DNA from: 66-474 sp964489055
Lineage (GTDB): Bacteria; Pseudomonadota; Gammaproteobacteria; Xanthomonadales; Rhodanobacteraceae
Direction: 5' to 3'
Length of the DNA: 64,000 nt
Assembly (NCBI GenBank): GCA_964489055.1
Contig: CAZAXF010000004.1
Location: 1 to 64,000 of the forward strand
The notes below the pieces were generated by a model that worked only from the letters and a program-made list of their open reading frames with translations, was not told where the DNA came from and ran no database searches. The position numbers and the translations under genes are program-made. Each line of letters starts with the position of its first letter. Positions within the stretch are counted from its first letter, which is position 1. Positions 44,869 through 53,585 of this stretch are shown here, piece after piece.

Positions 44869-45407
44869 GGCTGGTCTCCCGTTGCAATCACCGAATCCTA
44901 GCCCGCATTGCCCACCAGGTCACGCAGCGAGGCGTTCCGGGACCGTGCGCTGGTTGACGGTCGCGACCGAAGCGCGCGCTGGCGTGCTTCGGTCTGCTTC
45001 CTTCATGGGGCTTCACCGCGAGTTGATCGGAACCTCGGCCGGCGGGCAGTGCCCGCCTTACAGGGTGGGGCGCGTACGGCGGGCACTGCCCGCCGCACAT
45101 GGTTGCCCGTATCCAGGAGCGCACAAGATGCCATTTCACGATCCGCGCATGCCGACAGCGTGAAGTCCGCCCGGGGCATACCCTCGAACGGGCGCGCCAC
45201 GAACCTCGCGGACAATGCACGCGATGTGGGCTCACGCAAGGCGCCGGCTCCCTGCTGCTAGACTGCCTTGATGGCAGTGAACCAATGGCGCCACCGGCCA
45301 CACCGGGCGCGGATCGACAGGGTTGGCCGCGTTTCGACTTCGCTCGCTGCGCTCGCTACGCTCAATGCGAACGGAACTTTTTTGCGAACCACACGACTAC
45401 CCCACCC
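44869..45407. repeat. Repeat-bearing spacer upstream of the nitroreductase gene
   Basis: 539 bases. 45041-45099 contains two GGCGGGCANTGCCCGCC palindromes. 45334-45376 has TTCGCTCGCTGCGCTCGCT followed by ACGCTCAATGCGAACGG, a repeat type common in related genomes. Promoters of pntAA and the nitroreductase operon must also lie here. No gene supported. Confidence 0.6.
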
Positions 45408-45986
45408 ATGCGCGACGACCACGCCCTCCGCTTCCTCCAGAGCCGCCGCTCGGTACCGGCTGCGCTGCTGCAGCCGCCCGGCCCCGACGATGCGCAACTG
45501 CGCGAGATCGTCGCCACCGCGATCCGCGTGCCCGACCACGGCAAGCTGACGCCGTGGCGGCTGATTGCGCTGACGGGCGACGCGGGCCGGCGCTACGGCG
45601 AGGCGCTGGCCGAGCTGCACGCCCGCATCGATCCCGACGTGCCCGCGGCAAAGCTGGCCAAGGACCGCCAGCGTTTCGCGCATTCGCCGGTGGTGCTGAC
45701 GGTGATCGCGCGGATCGACGAGGAGCACCCGAGAATCCCGGCCCAGGAACAGCTGCTGTCGGCCGGATGCATCGCTTTCAACCTGCTGCTGGCGGCGCAG
45801 GCCACCGGCTTCGCGGCACAGCTTCTGACCGGCTGGTCCTGCTACGACCGGCAGGCCGCCAAGCTGCTGGGGCTTGCCGACCATGAGCGGGCGATCGCCT
45901 ACATCCACATCGGCAACCGCGGCATCGAGCCGCCCGAACGCAAGCGCCCGGAAGTCGACGACATCCTGAGCGCGTGGCAGGGATGA
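45408..45986 (+). CDS. Nitroreductase family protein (YdjA-like)
   Basis: 192 residues, FMN-dependent nitroreductase fold. LQSRRSVPAALLQPPGP is the usual N-terminal FMN-phosphate site, RVPDHGKLTPWRLIAL follows, and the C-terminal GCIAFNLLLAAQATGFAAQLLTGW with IAYIHIGN is typical of the short YdjA branch. The physiological substrate is unknown. ATG at 45408; its stop overlaps the xni start by four bases (ATGA), giving the operon nitroreductase-xni-nudF. Confidence 0.88.
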   Translation: MRDDHALRFLQSRRSVPAALLQPPGPDDAQLREIVATAIRVPDHGKLTPWRLIALTGDAGRRYGEALAELHARIDPDVPAAKLAKDRQRFAHSPVVLTVIARIDEEHPRIPAQEQLLSAGCIAFNLLLAAQATGFAAQLLTGWSCYDRQAAKLLGLADHERAIAYIHIGNRGIEPPERKRPEVDDILSAWQG

Positions 45987-46906
45987 ACGCTGCGCCGCGT
46001 ACGCCTGTTTCGACGGCATACCTGATCGATGCCAGCATGTACGTGTTTCGCGCCTGGCATTCGATGCCGGACGAATTCTTCGACGTCGAGGGCAATCCGG
46101 TCAACGCGGTGCACGGATTCGCGCGCTTCCTGCTGGAGTTCACCGAACAAAGTCACCCGACCCACGTGCTCACCGCGTTCGACATCGCGCTGACCAGTTC
46201 CTTCCGCAACGCGATCTACCCCGCCTACAAGGCCAACCGCGACCCGGCCCCACCCGAGCTCAAGCGTCAGTTCGAATACTGCCGCGAACTGGCGGCCGCG
46301 TTCGGATTCGCGGTGCTGGCTGACGCGACCTACGAGGCCGACGACATCATCGGCAGCGTCAAGGCCGCGTTGCAGCCACACGCGTTCCGCGCGGTGATCG
46401 TGTCCGCCGACAAGGATTTCGGCCAGCTGCTGGCCGATGGCGACGAGCAGTGGGACTACGCGCGCAAGCAACGCTGGGGCGCCGACGGGGTGCCGGGACG
46501 CCTGGGCGTCGAGGCTCGCCAGGTCGTCGATTATCTGGCGTTGACCGGCGACCCCAGCGACAACATCCCCGGCGTTCCCGGAATCGGCGCCAAGGGCGCG
46601 GCGGCGCTGCTGACGCATTTCGGCGACCTGGAAACCCTGCTGGCGCGCGTGGACGAGGTGCCGTTCCTGCGCCTGCGCGGCGCCAAATCGCTGGCCGCGA
46701 AGCTGCGAGAGCACGCCGAACAGGCGCGGCTGTCGCGGCGGCTGGCCGAGATTGCACTGGATGCACCGGTGCCACGCACGCCCGAGGCCTTTGCCTGTCG
46801 CGCGCCGGACTTCACTGCGCTGGACGCGCTGTTCGAACGCCTGAAGGTCGGCCCGCTGACGCGCTCGCGCGCGCGCAGGATCCTGCAACCGGAAGCCCGG
46901 TCGTGA
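45983..46906 (+). CDS. xni: 5'-3' exonuclease / flap endonuclease
   Basis: 307 residues equal to the N-terminal nuclease domain of DNA polymerase I, without polymerase. YLIDASMYVFRAWHSMP gives the first metal Asp, FDIALTSSFRNAIYPAYKANR the helical arch entry, DATYEADDIIGS the second acidic cluster, VSADKDFGQLL the third. The helix-3-turn-helix DNA-binding segment LTGDPSDNIPGVPGIGAKGAAALL is intact. Probably removes flaps in replication or repair. Overlaps nitroreductase and nudF by four bases each. Confidence 0.9.
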   Translation: MNAAPRTPVSTAYLIDASMYVFRAWHSMPDEFFDVEGNPVNAVHGFARFLLEFTEQSHPTHVLTAFDIALTSSFRNAIYPAYKANRDPAPPELKRQFEYCRELAAAFGFAVLADATYEADDIIGSVKAALQPHAFRAVIVSADKDFGQLLADGDEQWDYARKQRWGADGVPGRLGVEARQVVDYLALTGDPSDNIPGVPGIGAKGAAALLTHFGDLETLLARVDEVPFLRLRGAKSLAAKLREHAEQARLSRRLAEIALDAPVPRTPEAFACRAPDFTALDALFERLKVGPLTRSRARRILQPEARS

Positions 46907-47454
46907 ACGATGATTCCCGCATTCCGCCGGATGCCGATGCGCCGGTGCAGACGCTCTACGAAGGCCGCTGGCTGACCATGCGCCAGCGCGGGCATTGGGA
47001 GTTCGTCGAGCGCAACAATCCCCAGGGCGCCACCATCATCGTGGCGGTGACGCCGGGGGATTGCGTGCTGTTCGTCGAGCAGTACCGCGTGCCGATCCGC
47101 CAGTTCACGATTGAAATGCCGGCGGGCCTGATCGGCGATCCCGGCCACACCGACGATGACAGCATTGCCGCGGCCGCGCGCCGCGAGCTGATCGAGGAAA
47201 CCGGCTACGACTGCGCCCGGGTGGTGCCGCTGCACTCTGGGCCGTCATCGGCCGGGATGAGCACCGAAATGATGCACTTCGTACGCGCGCTGGACCTCAG
47301 GAAGGTCGGCGCAGGCGGCGGCGATGCCAGCGAAAACATCGTGGTGCACGAGGTCCCGCGCGATGCAGCCGGCGAGTGGCTGCGCGCGATGGCGGCGAAG
47401 GGATATTCCATTGATCCGAAGCTGTTCGCGGGACTGTGGTTTCTCGACAACTGA
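46903..47454 (+). CDS. nudF: NUDIX hydrolase, ADP-ribose pyrophosphatase type
   Basis: 183 residues. RWLTMRQRGHWEFVERNN then VEQYRVPIRQFTIEMPAGLIG lead into the Nudix helix with RRELIEETGY, where the metal-binding Glu residues are present. The first half of the Nudix box is unusual: it is longer and Asp-rich (PGHTDDDSIAAAA) instead of the standard G-x5-E. Such variants occur in related ADP-ribose pyrophosphatases. A GTG start at 46903 overlaps the xni stop (GTGA). Last gene of the three-gene operon. Confidence 0.82.
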   Translation: MNDDSRIPPDADAPVQTLYEGRWLTMRQRGHWEFVERNNPQGATIIVAVTPGDCVLFVEQYRVPIRQFTIEMPAGLIGDPGHTDDDSIAAAARRELIEETGYDCARVVPLHSGPSSAGMSTEMMHFVRALDLRKVGAGGGDASENIVVHEVPRDAAGEWLRAMAAKGYSIDPKLFAGLWFLDN

Positions 47455-47531
47455 TCGGCGCCTGTCCGCGTCGATCCGCGTAGAGAGCTTTTTGCCACGG
47501 ATGAACACGGATGGGCACGGATCAAGAGATT

Positions 47532-47756
47532 TCCTGATTTGGGCTGTTGCTCAGCCACGCTGGCGATGCAAAGCGCCCTTTACCCTGGTCATTCCGGGGC
47601 CATCGCCGGTTTCATCGGCGATGGAACCCGGAATCCAGCTCTTCGTATCGACTTCCGGGAGCTGGATTCCGGGTTCTCCCTCCGGGAGCCCCGGAATGAC
47701 GAACTTGGGAAGTGTCATACCAACATCAACTGGCTGAGGAACAGCCCTAATCAGGA
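47532..47756. mobile_element. 225-bp MITE-like element, copy 3
   Basis: Same length (225) as copy 2. Ends TCCTGATTTGGGCTGTTGCT and ...CCCTAATCAGGA are imperfect inverted repeats. GAGATT precedes and GAGCTT follows, a probable 6-base target duplication with one change, inside a CACGGAT unit. The central part diverges from copies 1 and 2 (CTTCGTATCGACTTCCGGGA). Confidence 0.82.
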
Positions 47757-47974
47757 GAGCTTTTGACGCGGATCGACGCGGATGGCGCGGATCAAAAGCC
47801 GAAATCAGGTAGCGTGCGCTCTGCGCACGTCGGGGTTCGCGGCGGGTTCGTTCGTGCAACGCGGCACGACGAATCCGGCTTGATCGGCGTTTGTCCGCGC
47901 AAACCGGCGTCCGGCGCTTTTCCACGGGCCGGAAACACGGTGCAGCGGCGCCGCCCGGTGCCGCGCACGGGTAC

Positions 47975-48000
47975 GTTGCGCGGGCCGTGGCCCGCGCAAC
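47975..48000. repeat. Perfect 12-bp hairpin downstream of csp
   Basis: GTTGCGCGGGCC (47975-47986) pairs with GGCCCGCGCAAC (47989-48000), loop GT. Lies 23 bases past the cold-shock gene stop; no T run, so termination is uncertain. Confidence 0.65.
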
Positions 48001-48023
48001 GGGGCGTCATCTGAAACCGGCGC

Positions 48024-48278
48024 TCAGGCCGCCGGTGTCGACGGCGCGGGCGGTGCGGCTTCCGTGGTGGCGTCGTCGGCAGGCGTCACCTCGGCGGCCT
48101 GCATGCCCTTGGGGCCCTGCACCACATCGAACTGGACCCGCTGGCCTTCCTTGAGGCTGCGAAAGCCCTGGGCCTTGATGGCCGAAAAGTGCACGAACAC
48201 ATCCGCACCGCCGCCATCGGGTGTGATGAAACCGAAACCCTTGGCGTCATTGAACCACTTGACCGTACCCACTGCCAT
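48024..48278 (-). CDS. Cold-shock domain protein with Ala/Pro tail
   Basis: 84 residues. The CSD covers 1-66 with RNP1 KGFGFI and RNP2 VFVHF, so it binds single-stranded RNA/DNA as a chaperone. The C-terminal ~18 residues (ADDATTEAAPPAPSTPAA) are an added acidic/Pro tail not found in E. coli CspA. The ATG at 48278 follows AAAGGGGAT. The leader between 48279 and 48388 may carry a cold-responsive structure, but none is provable by eye. Confidence 0.93.
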   Translation of the reverse strand: MAVGTVKWFNDAKGFGFITPDGGGADVFVHFSAIKAQGFRSLKEGQRVQFDVVQGPKGMQAAEVTPADDATTEAAPPAPSTPAA

Positions 48279-48388
48279 TTCAAATCCCCTTTACGCAACG
48301 TTCCGGGACATGCGGCAAACCGCCGCACACCCCGAGTATCCGGCGGACGGTCCCCGCAGTGCAAGCGGAATTTGAAGATGACCCGCGC

Positions 48389-49138
48389 TCAGCCAGCCAC
48401 GAGGGCCGCGATCAAGGCCGGCACCGCGCCCGTGGCGGCATCGAGGTTGGCGTGTATTTCCTCGAGGCTGATGGGCCGATCGGGCTCCGGGCCGCAACCC
48501 GCGGCCCAGTTCGCGACCAGCGCCAGGCACGCGTAATCCATGCCAAGTTCACGCGCCAGCACCGCCTCGGGCATGCCCGTCATGCCGACCAGGTCGCAGC
48601 CGTCGCCGCGCATGCGGGCGACTTCCGCACGGGTTTCCAGGCGCGGGCCCTGAGTGGCGCCGTAGCAGCCGCCATCGACCACGGCGATGTCCGTGCGCTG
48701 CGCGGCATCCAGCAGGGCGGCACGCAACGACGCGGAATACGGTTCACCGAATTCCGCATGCACCACCGGCTCGCCCTCGGCGTCGCAGAAGCTGGCCGCG
48801 CGGCCGTGGGTGTAGTCGATCAACTGGTCGGGGACCGCCAACGCGCGCGGCGCCATGTCATCGCGAATGCCGCCGACAGCGTTGACGCCCACGATACGCC
48901 GCGCACCGACCTCATGCAGCGCGGCGAGGTTGGCGCGGTAATTGATGCGGTGCGGGGCGATGGTGTGGCCCTCGCCGTGGCGCGCCAGGAACGCCACGCG
49001 CCGACCGGCAAGCTCGCCGGTGGCGATGGCCGACGACGGCGCGCCCCAGCGGGTGGCGACGTCGTGGCGCTGCACGTTTTCCAGGCCAGAGAACGCGTAG
49101 ACGCCGGTGCCGCCGATGATCGCAAGCTCCACACTCAT
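48389..49138 (-). CDS. S-methyl-5'-thioinosine phosphorylase
   Basis: 249-residue purine nucleoside phosphorylase of the MTAP/MTIP group. It has IIGGTGVYAFSG, FLARHGEGHTIAPHRINYRAN (phosphate site), NAVGGI and the base-site segment GDGCDLVGMTGMPEAVLARELGM. In Pseudomonas and relatives this branch acts on methylthioinosine formed by deamination of methylthioadenosine, giving hypoxanthine, which the adjacent Hpt would convert to IMP. That pairing supports MTIP over MTAP. ATG at 49138 overlaps the hpt stop by four bases. Last gene of the rlmD operon. Confidence 0.88.
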   Translation of the reverse strand: MSVELAIIGGTGVYAFSGLENVQRHDVATRWGAPSSAIATGELAGRRVAFLARHGEGHTIAPHRINYRANLAALHEVGARRIVGVNAVGGIRDDMAPRALAVPDQLIDYTHGRAASFCDAEGEPVVHAEFGEPYSASLRAALLDAAQRTDIAVVDGGCYGATQGPRLETRAEVARMRGDGCDLVGMTGMPEAVLARELGMDYACLALVANWAAGCGPEPDRPISLEEIHANLDAATGAVPALIAALVAG

Positions 49139-49701
49139 GCCGCCGACTCCGCATCGTCGAGCGCGTAGATGTCGGGCAGGTTGCGGCCCTGCCCGTGGTA
49201 GTCGAGCCCGTAGCCGAACACGTAGCGGTCGGGCACTTCCACGCCAACGAAATCGGCCTGCAATCCCGGCGCACGGCGATCGTGACGTTTTTCGCACAAC
49301 ACCGCGATCAGCACGCGGCGTGCGCCCTGGGCAAGGCAGTGCTCGCGCAACGCGAGCAGCGTCCAACCTTCATCCAGGATGTCGTCGGCCAGGATCACCG
49401 TGCGCCCGGCCAGCGGCGTCGCCGGACGGTGCAGCCAGCGCACCTCGCGCCCCACCGTGGCATCGCCGTAGCGGGTCGCGTGCACGTAGTCGAAATCCAT
49501 GTCCGCGTCGATCGCGAACGCCAGCGCCGCGGCGAAGAACATGCCACCGTTCATCACCGTCAGCAGCAGTGCGCGTTCGCCGGCCAGCGCGCGGGTGAGG
49601 TCGCGTCCCATCTCGACGATGCGCGCCTCCAGCGCGCGCTGTTCGTGGATGCGCCGGGCGTGCGACAGCACGGCGTCCAGTGGATGATCGTTCGTGTTCA
49701 C
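49135..49701 (-). CDS. hpt: Hypoxanthine(-guanine) phosphoribosyltransferase
   Basis: 188-residue type I phosphoribosyltransferase. The PRPP loop is VILADDILDEGWTL, VMNGGMFFAAALA forms the pyrophosphate-binding loop, and DFVGVEVPDRYVFGYGLDY is the usual base-binding C-terminal part. It makes IMP/GMP from free bases in the cytosol. A GTG start at 49701 overlaps the nagZ stop (GTGA). It sits before the thioinosine phosphorylase gene, whose product hypoxanthine is its substrate. Confidence 0.92.
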   Translation of the reverse strand: MNTNDHPLDAVLSHARRIHEQRALEARIVEMGRDLTRALAGERALLLTVMNGGMFFAAALAFAIDADMDFDYVHATRYGDATVGREVRWLHRPATPLAGRTVILADDILDEGWTLLALREHCLAQGARRVLIAVLCEKRHDRRAPGLQADFVGVEVPDRYVFGYGLDYHGQGRNLPDIYALDDAESAA

Positions 49702-50714
49702 GCCTGCGCCCCTTCGGCATCGGAAAGTTCCGCCAGCGCCGCCACGTAGCGCGCGTGTTGCGGATCGTCCTCGATGCTTGTCCAGTCGCGCGCGCCGGCA
49801 CCACACAGCGCGGCGACGGTGTCGGCGCCACAGGGCATGCGGCCGCGCACCGATTCGATTGCCGGAGCCACCATCGCCGGCTGGCACACCAGCACCAGGT
49901 CGCAGCCGGCATCGAAGTGCGCGGTGACGCGCGCGCCGATGCCGCCCGCGGTTTCAGCCGCCACCATGCCGACGTCGTCGCTGAACACTACTCCGCCGAA
50001 TCCGAGATCACGGCGCAGGTAATCGATCCAGCGTTTCGAATAACCGGCCGCCAGCGAATCGACCGCGGGATAGGTCACGTGCGCGATCATCACCGCTTCG
50101 GCGCCCGCGGCGAAGCCTTCCCTGAACGGCACCAGGTCATTGCCGCGGATCGTGTCCAGGTCGCGCGCATCGACGGCCTTTTCCAGGTGCGTGTCTTCGG
50201 GAATCGAGCCGTGGCCCGGGTAATGCTTCAACGTAGCCGCCATGCCCGCCAGGCGCATCCCTCGCACGTAGGCGGCGCCCAGTTCGGCCACCACCTGTGG
50301 ATCGGCGTCGAAGGCGCGCTCGCCGATCACCCGGTTGCCGCGCGCCAGATCCACCACCGGCGCGAACGACAGATCCACGTCGCACGCGCGCAGTTCCCCA
50401 GCCATCACGATCGCGTGGATTTCGGCCATGTCGATGGCCGCTTGCCGATCGCGGTGGTACAGCGCGCCGATCGCCGCCAGTGCGGGCAGCCGGGTGAAGC
50501 CGTCGCGGAAGCGCTGCACCGGGCCGCCTTCGTGGTCCACGCCGATCACGAACGGCGCGTCGCGCAGCGCGCGGATTTCGGCAACCAGCGCGGCAAGCTG
50601 CTCGCGATCGCTGTAGTTGCGGGTGAACAGGATCGCGCCGCTGACTTCCGGCGCGGCCAGGTTGGCGCGGTCCTGCGCGGTGAGTGCGGTTCCCTCGATC
50701 GCCACGATCAGCAT
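49698..50714 (-). CDS. nagZ: Beta-N-acetylglucosaminidase NagZ
   Basis: 338-residue GH3 cytosolic hydrolase that removes GlcNAc from anhydromuropeptides in peptidoglycan recycling. GVDHEGGPVQRF, LSFAPVVDL, the catalytic loop KHYPGHGSIPEDTH (general-acid His and Asp) and FSDDVGM with the nucleophile Asp are intact. ATG at 50714 overlaps the CYTH gene's end by seven bases. In Gram-negatives with AmpR its product induces AmpC; no ampC is in the window. Confidence 0.95.
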   Translation of the reverse strand: MLIVAIEGTALTAQDRANLAAPEVSGAILFTRNYSDREQLAALVAEIRALRDAPFVIGVDHEGGPVQRFRDGFTRLPALAAIGALYHRDRQAAIDMAEIHAIVMAGELRACDVDLSFAPVVDLARGNRVIGERAFDADPQVVAELGAAYVRGMRLAGMAATLKHYPGHGSIPEDTHLEKAVDARDLDTIRGNDLVPFREGFAAGAEAVMIAHVTYPAVDSLAAGYSKRWIDYLRRDLGFGGVVFSDDVGMVAAETAGGIGARVTAHFDAGCDLVLVCQPAMVAPAIESVRGRMPCGADTVAALCGAGARDWTSIEDDPQHARYVAALAELSDAEGAQA

Positions 50715-51217
50715 GCATTGCGCTCCGCATCGCTCCAACGCGCAAACGGGCGCCGGGCAAGGTTGACGTTGTAGTAGCGGGTCTCGGCGCTCACTTCCCG
50801 GCCCAGCCACGCCGGGTGCGGGAACGGTCGGTCTGCATCGTCGAGCTCGATTTCGATCACTACCAGCCCGTGATTATCGCCCAGAAACTCGTCGACCTCG
50901 AACTCGAATCCATCCACCGGCACGATGTGACGGCGCTTCTCGACCGTCCCGATGCACAGGCCCTGCAGCATCGCCTCGGCATCGGCCGCCGGCACGGGGT
51001 ACTCGTACTCATCGCGCTCCACGCCGGCCACGGCGGCCTTCACGGTAAGCCACGCCTTGTCCCCGGCGACGCGCACTCGCACCGCGGCGCGCGCCTGCCC
51101 CGCTTCCAGCGCCGGTGCGCCGACCAGGTAACCCTGCACGATGCGCTCGCTGCGGAGCACCTGCGCGCGCCAGGCATCGCTGGCGGCGAGAAACTTGCGC
51201 TCGATCTCGACGGCCAT
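50708..51217 (-). CDS. CYTH-domain triphosphatase
   Basis: 169 residues. The EIERKFL signature at residues 4-10, then alternating charged strands (AAVRVRVAGDKAWLTVK; RDEYEYPV; KRRHIVPVDGFEFEVDEFLGDNHGLVVIEIEL) form the triphosphate tunnel. Known relatives hydrolyse tripolyphosphate or thiamine triphosphate. The gene overlaps rlmD by one base and nagZ by seven. No CHAD domain is present. Confidence 0.9.
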   Translation of the reverse strand: MAVEIERKFLAASDAWRAQVLRSERIVQGYLVGAPALEAGQARAAVRVRVAGDKAWLTVKAAVAGVERDEYEYPVPAADAEAMLQGLCIGTVEKRRHIVPVDGFEFEVDEFLGDNHGLVVIEIELDDADRPFPHPAWLGREVSAETRYYNVNLARRPFARWSDAERNAC

Positions 51218-52533
51218 CAGGCACGCTCGAACAGCGCGATCGATTCAACGTGGCCGGTGTGCGGAAACATGTCCATCACCCCGGCAGCGGCAAGCGAAAA
51301 CCCGTGCCGGCGCATCAGGGTGCCGGCATCGCGGGCCAGCGAGGCCGGGTGGCACGACACGTACACCACCCGCCGCACCGATTTGCCAGGCAGTTGTTCC
51401 AGCAGGCCATCGGCGCCACTGCGTGGGGGGTCCAGCAGCATCAAATCCCAGTCGGCACGCGCCCAGGCACTGCCTCGAACGTCGCCGGCAAGGTCGCCGA
51501 TGAAGAATTCCGCGTTGTCGATGCCGTTGGCCGCGGCGTTGGCGCGTGCGCGTTCGACCAGCCCGACGTCGCCTTCCACGCCACAGACCCGGCCCGCGCT
51601 GCGTGCGATCGGCAGGCTGAAATTGCCCAGACCGCAGAACAAGTCCAGCACGCGGTCGTCCGGGCCGGGAGCCAGCAACGCCAGCGCGTGGGGAATCATC
51701 CTGCGGTTGAGCGCGGCGTTGACCTGCACGAAGTCCAGCGGTTTGAAGGCCAGGGTCAGGTCGTATTCGGGCAGCGCGTAGTCGAGCACCACGGCATCGG
51801 GCCACAGCGGATGCACGCTGTCGGTGCCGCCCGGCTGCAGCAGGATCGAAAAATCATGCTCCTTGCCGAAGGCAACCAGCTTCTCCCGATCGCCATCGGA
51901 AAGCGGCGCCGGGTGCCGGAACACCAGCGCGCGCGCATCGTCACCGGCGGAAAATTCGATCTGGGGAATCGACGCCGCGCCTTCCATGCCATTGAGCAGT
52001 TCGCCGAGCGCATCCAGTTTGCCGCCCAGCGCCGGGTCGAGCACGTCGCAGTGCGCGATGTCGGCGACGAAGCGCGCATCGCGCTCGCGGAATCCGACCA
52101 ACACCCTGCCCTTTTTCAGCACGTGCTTCACCGACAGCCGCGCGCGCCGGCGATAGCCCCAGACATCGGCTGTCAGCGGCGCCAGCCAGCGCGCGGGCTC
52201 CACGTGCCCGATGCGCGCCAGGTTCTGCGCCAGCACGTTCTGCTTGGCTGCGATCTGCGCGGCGGGTGCCAGGTGCTGCAGCGCGCAGCCGCCACACACG
52301 CCGAAATGCGCGCAGCGCGGCACCACGCGATGCGGCGACGCGATCAGGATTTCCTCCGCGCGTGCCTCGTCGAAATGCCGGTGCCGGCGCACCAGCCGTG
52401 CGCGCACCTGCTCGCCGGGCAAGGCGTCGGCCACGAACACGGTCTTGCCCTCGACGTGCGCCACCCCGCGCCCGTCGTGGGAAAGGTCGTCGATGGTGGT
52501 GTCGAAGGGCGGCTTGCGCGCGGCGCGGTTCAT
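51217..52533 (-). CDS. rlmD: 23S rRNA (uracil-1939-C5)-methyltransferase
   Basis: 438 residues. TRAM domain at the N-terminus, a [4Fe-4S] site of Cys74, Cys80, Cys83 and Cys162 (CAHFGVCGGC plus AHCDVL), then the SAM-binding core LDLFCGLGNFSLPIA and DPPRSG, and the nucleophile Cys in YVSCHPASLARD. Methylates U1939 of 23S rRNA. I chose ATG 52533; the frame is open further upstream through degV but without similarity. First gene of a five-gene operon with overlapping ends. Confidence 0.93.
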   Translation of the reverse strand: MNRAARKPPFDTTIDDLSHDGRGVAHVEGKTVFVADALPGEQVRARLVRRHRHFDEARAEEILIASPHRVVPRCAHFGVCGGCALQHLAPAAQIAAKQNVLAQNLARIGHVEPARWLAPLTADVWGYRRRARLSVKHVLKKGRVLVGFRERDARFVADIAHCDVLDPALGGKLDALGELLNGMEGAASIPQIEFSAGDDARALVFRHPAPLSDGDREKLVAFGKEHDFSILLQPGGTDSVHPLWPDAVVLDYALPEYDLTLAFKPLDFVQVNAALNRRMIPHALALLAPGPDDRVLDLFCGLGNFSLPIARSAGRVCGVEGDVGLVERARANAAANGIDNAEFFIGDLAGDVRGSAWARADWDLMLLDPPRSGADGLLEQLPGKSVRRVVYVSCHPASLARDAGTLMRRHGFSLAAAGVMDMFPHTGHVESIALFERA

Positions 52534-52565
52534 CCGCGCATCTTGCCAGAGGCACCCGGAAAAAT

Positions 52566-53507
52566 TCAGAACCCGGGATCTTCGGCGGCGGCATAGCCGA
52601 GCGTGACCGCGCCGGTACCCACGTTGACCATGCCGGTGATGCTCATGACGCTCTTGTACAACGTGACGCCGGCGGCGTTGCAGGCATCGGCGAGGCCACT
52701 GAATCCGGGCAACGCCTCCAGGTCCGCAAGCTCGCCACCGTAGCTGACGCACACCGCCGGCACCAGCAGCCCGCGCTTGACCGCGGCCGCGGCGTGGCCG
52801 AAGAGCTGTTCGGCACCCTGATCGAACCCGCGCGCCTTGGCCACCGGTCGCGTTTCGCCCTGAAAGCACTGCAGGATCGGCTTGATGTCCAGCGCGGTAC
52901 CCAGCGTGGCACTGAGCAGGCCGACGCTGTGATCGCCCTTCTTGCGCGCGCGTGCGCGCAGGTAATGCAGGTCGCGTGGCAATGCGTAGGTGTAGGTCTG
53001 GTTGGCCAGCTCCGCGATCGTGGAGCGGATCTCCCCCGGCCCCGCGTCCGCTGCGATCATGTCGACGGCCTTGACCGCGCTCACCCCCTGGCCCGCGAAC
53101 AGGCTGCGGGTATCGATCACCCGCATCAGGAACGGCGAATGGTTGCCGGCGGCCTCGCGGATCGGGCGGTAGCTGCCCAGGATCGCGAAGCTGGCCTGGG
53201 TCGCGTTGGCGAAGATCGGGCTGCGCGTGGCGGTTACGGTGAGGCAGAACACCGCATCGAAATCGAGCACCAGGCGCTTGAGGAACAGGTCGCGGATGGC
53301 CTCGACCGACAACGACTCGGTTTCCGCCGCGTGGCCGCGCGCGCCAATGTCGCTGCCGTAGTAGTTTTCCATCGCCACCGGATCGCGCACGTCCACGAAG
53401 GTCTTTCCATCCAGGTGGATGGTGATGGGCATGATCGTGATCCGGTTGTCATCGAAAAACTTGCGCGGCAGGTCGCAAGTTGCATCCATCACGAGCCCGA
53501 TTCGCAT
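52566..53507 (-). CDS. DegV family fatty-acid-binding protein
   Basis: 313 residues. MRIGLVMDATCDLPRKF, IMPITIHLDGKTFVD and VDTRSLFAGQG are the family's ligand-site strands. DegV/FakB proteins bind a fatty acid and, in Gram-positives, present it to the FakA kinase; no FakA is seen here, so the role in this Gram-negative is uncertain. GGAGG precedes the ATG at 53507. It is 32 bases upstream of rlmD and may be co-transcribed. Confidence 0.85.
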   Translation of the reverse strand: MRIGLVMDATCDLPRKFFDDNRITIMPITIHLDGKTFVDVRDPVAMENYYGSDIGARGHAAETESLSVEAIRDLFLKRLVLDFDAVFCLTVTATRSPIFANATQASFAILGSYRPIREAAGNHSPFLMRVIDTRSLFAGQGVSAVKAVDMIAADAGPGEIRSTIAELANQTYTYALPRDLHYLRARARKKGDHSVGLLSATLGTALDIKPILQCFQGETRPVAKARGFDQGAEQLFGHAAAAVKRGLLVPAVCVSYGGELADLEALPGFSGLADACNAAGVTLYKSVMSITGMVNVGTGAVTLGYAAAEDPGF

Positions 53508-53585
53508 TTCGCCTCCTCCCGATTCCGATGCATCATGCCACGAAGCACCTCACGGATGTATACCGCGTGGCCCGGCGACTGGCGG

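Larger units (their letters stand above)
47455..48023. repeat. Repeat-filled spacer between nudF and the cold-shock gene
   Basis: 569 bases without a gene. It holds CACGGAT-type units at 47465-47525 and 47762-47800 on both sides of the MITE (47532-47756), an arm of the GTAGCGTGCGC family at 47809-47829, and a perfect 12-bp hairpin at 47975-48000 near the cold-shock gene stop. Confidence 0.8.
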
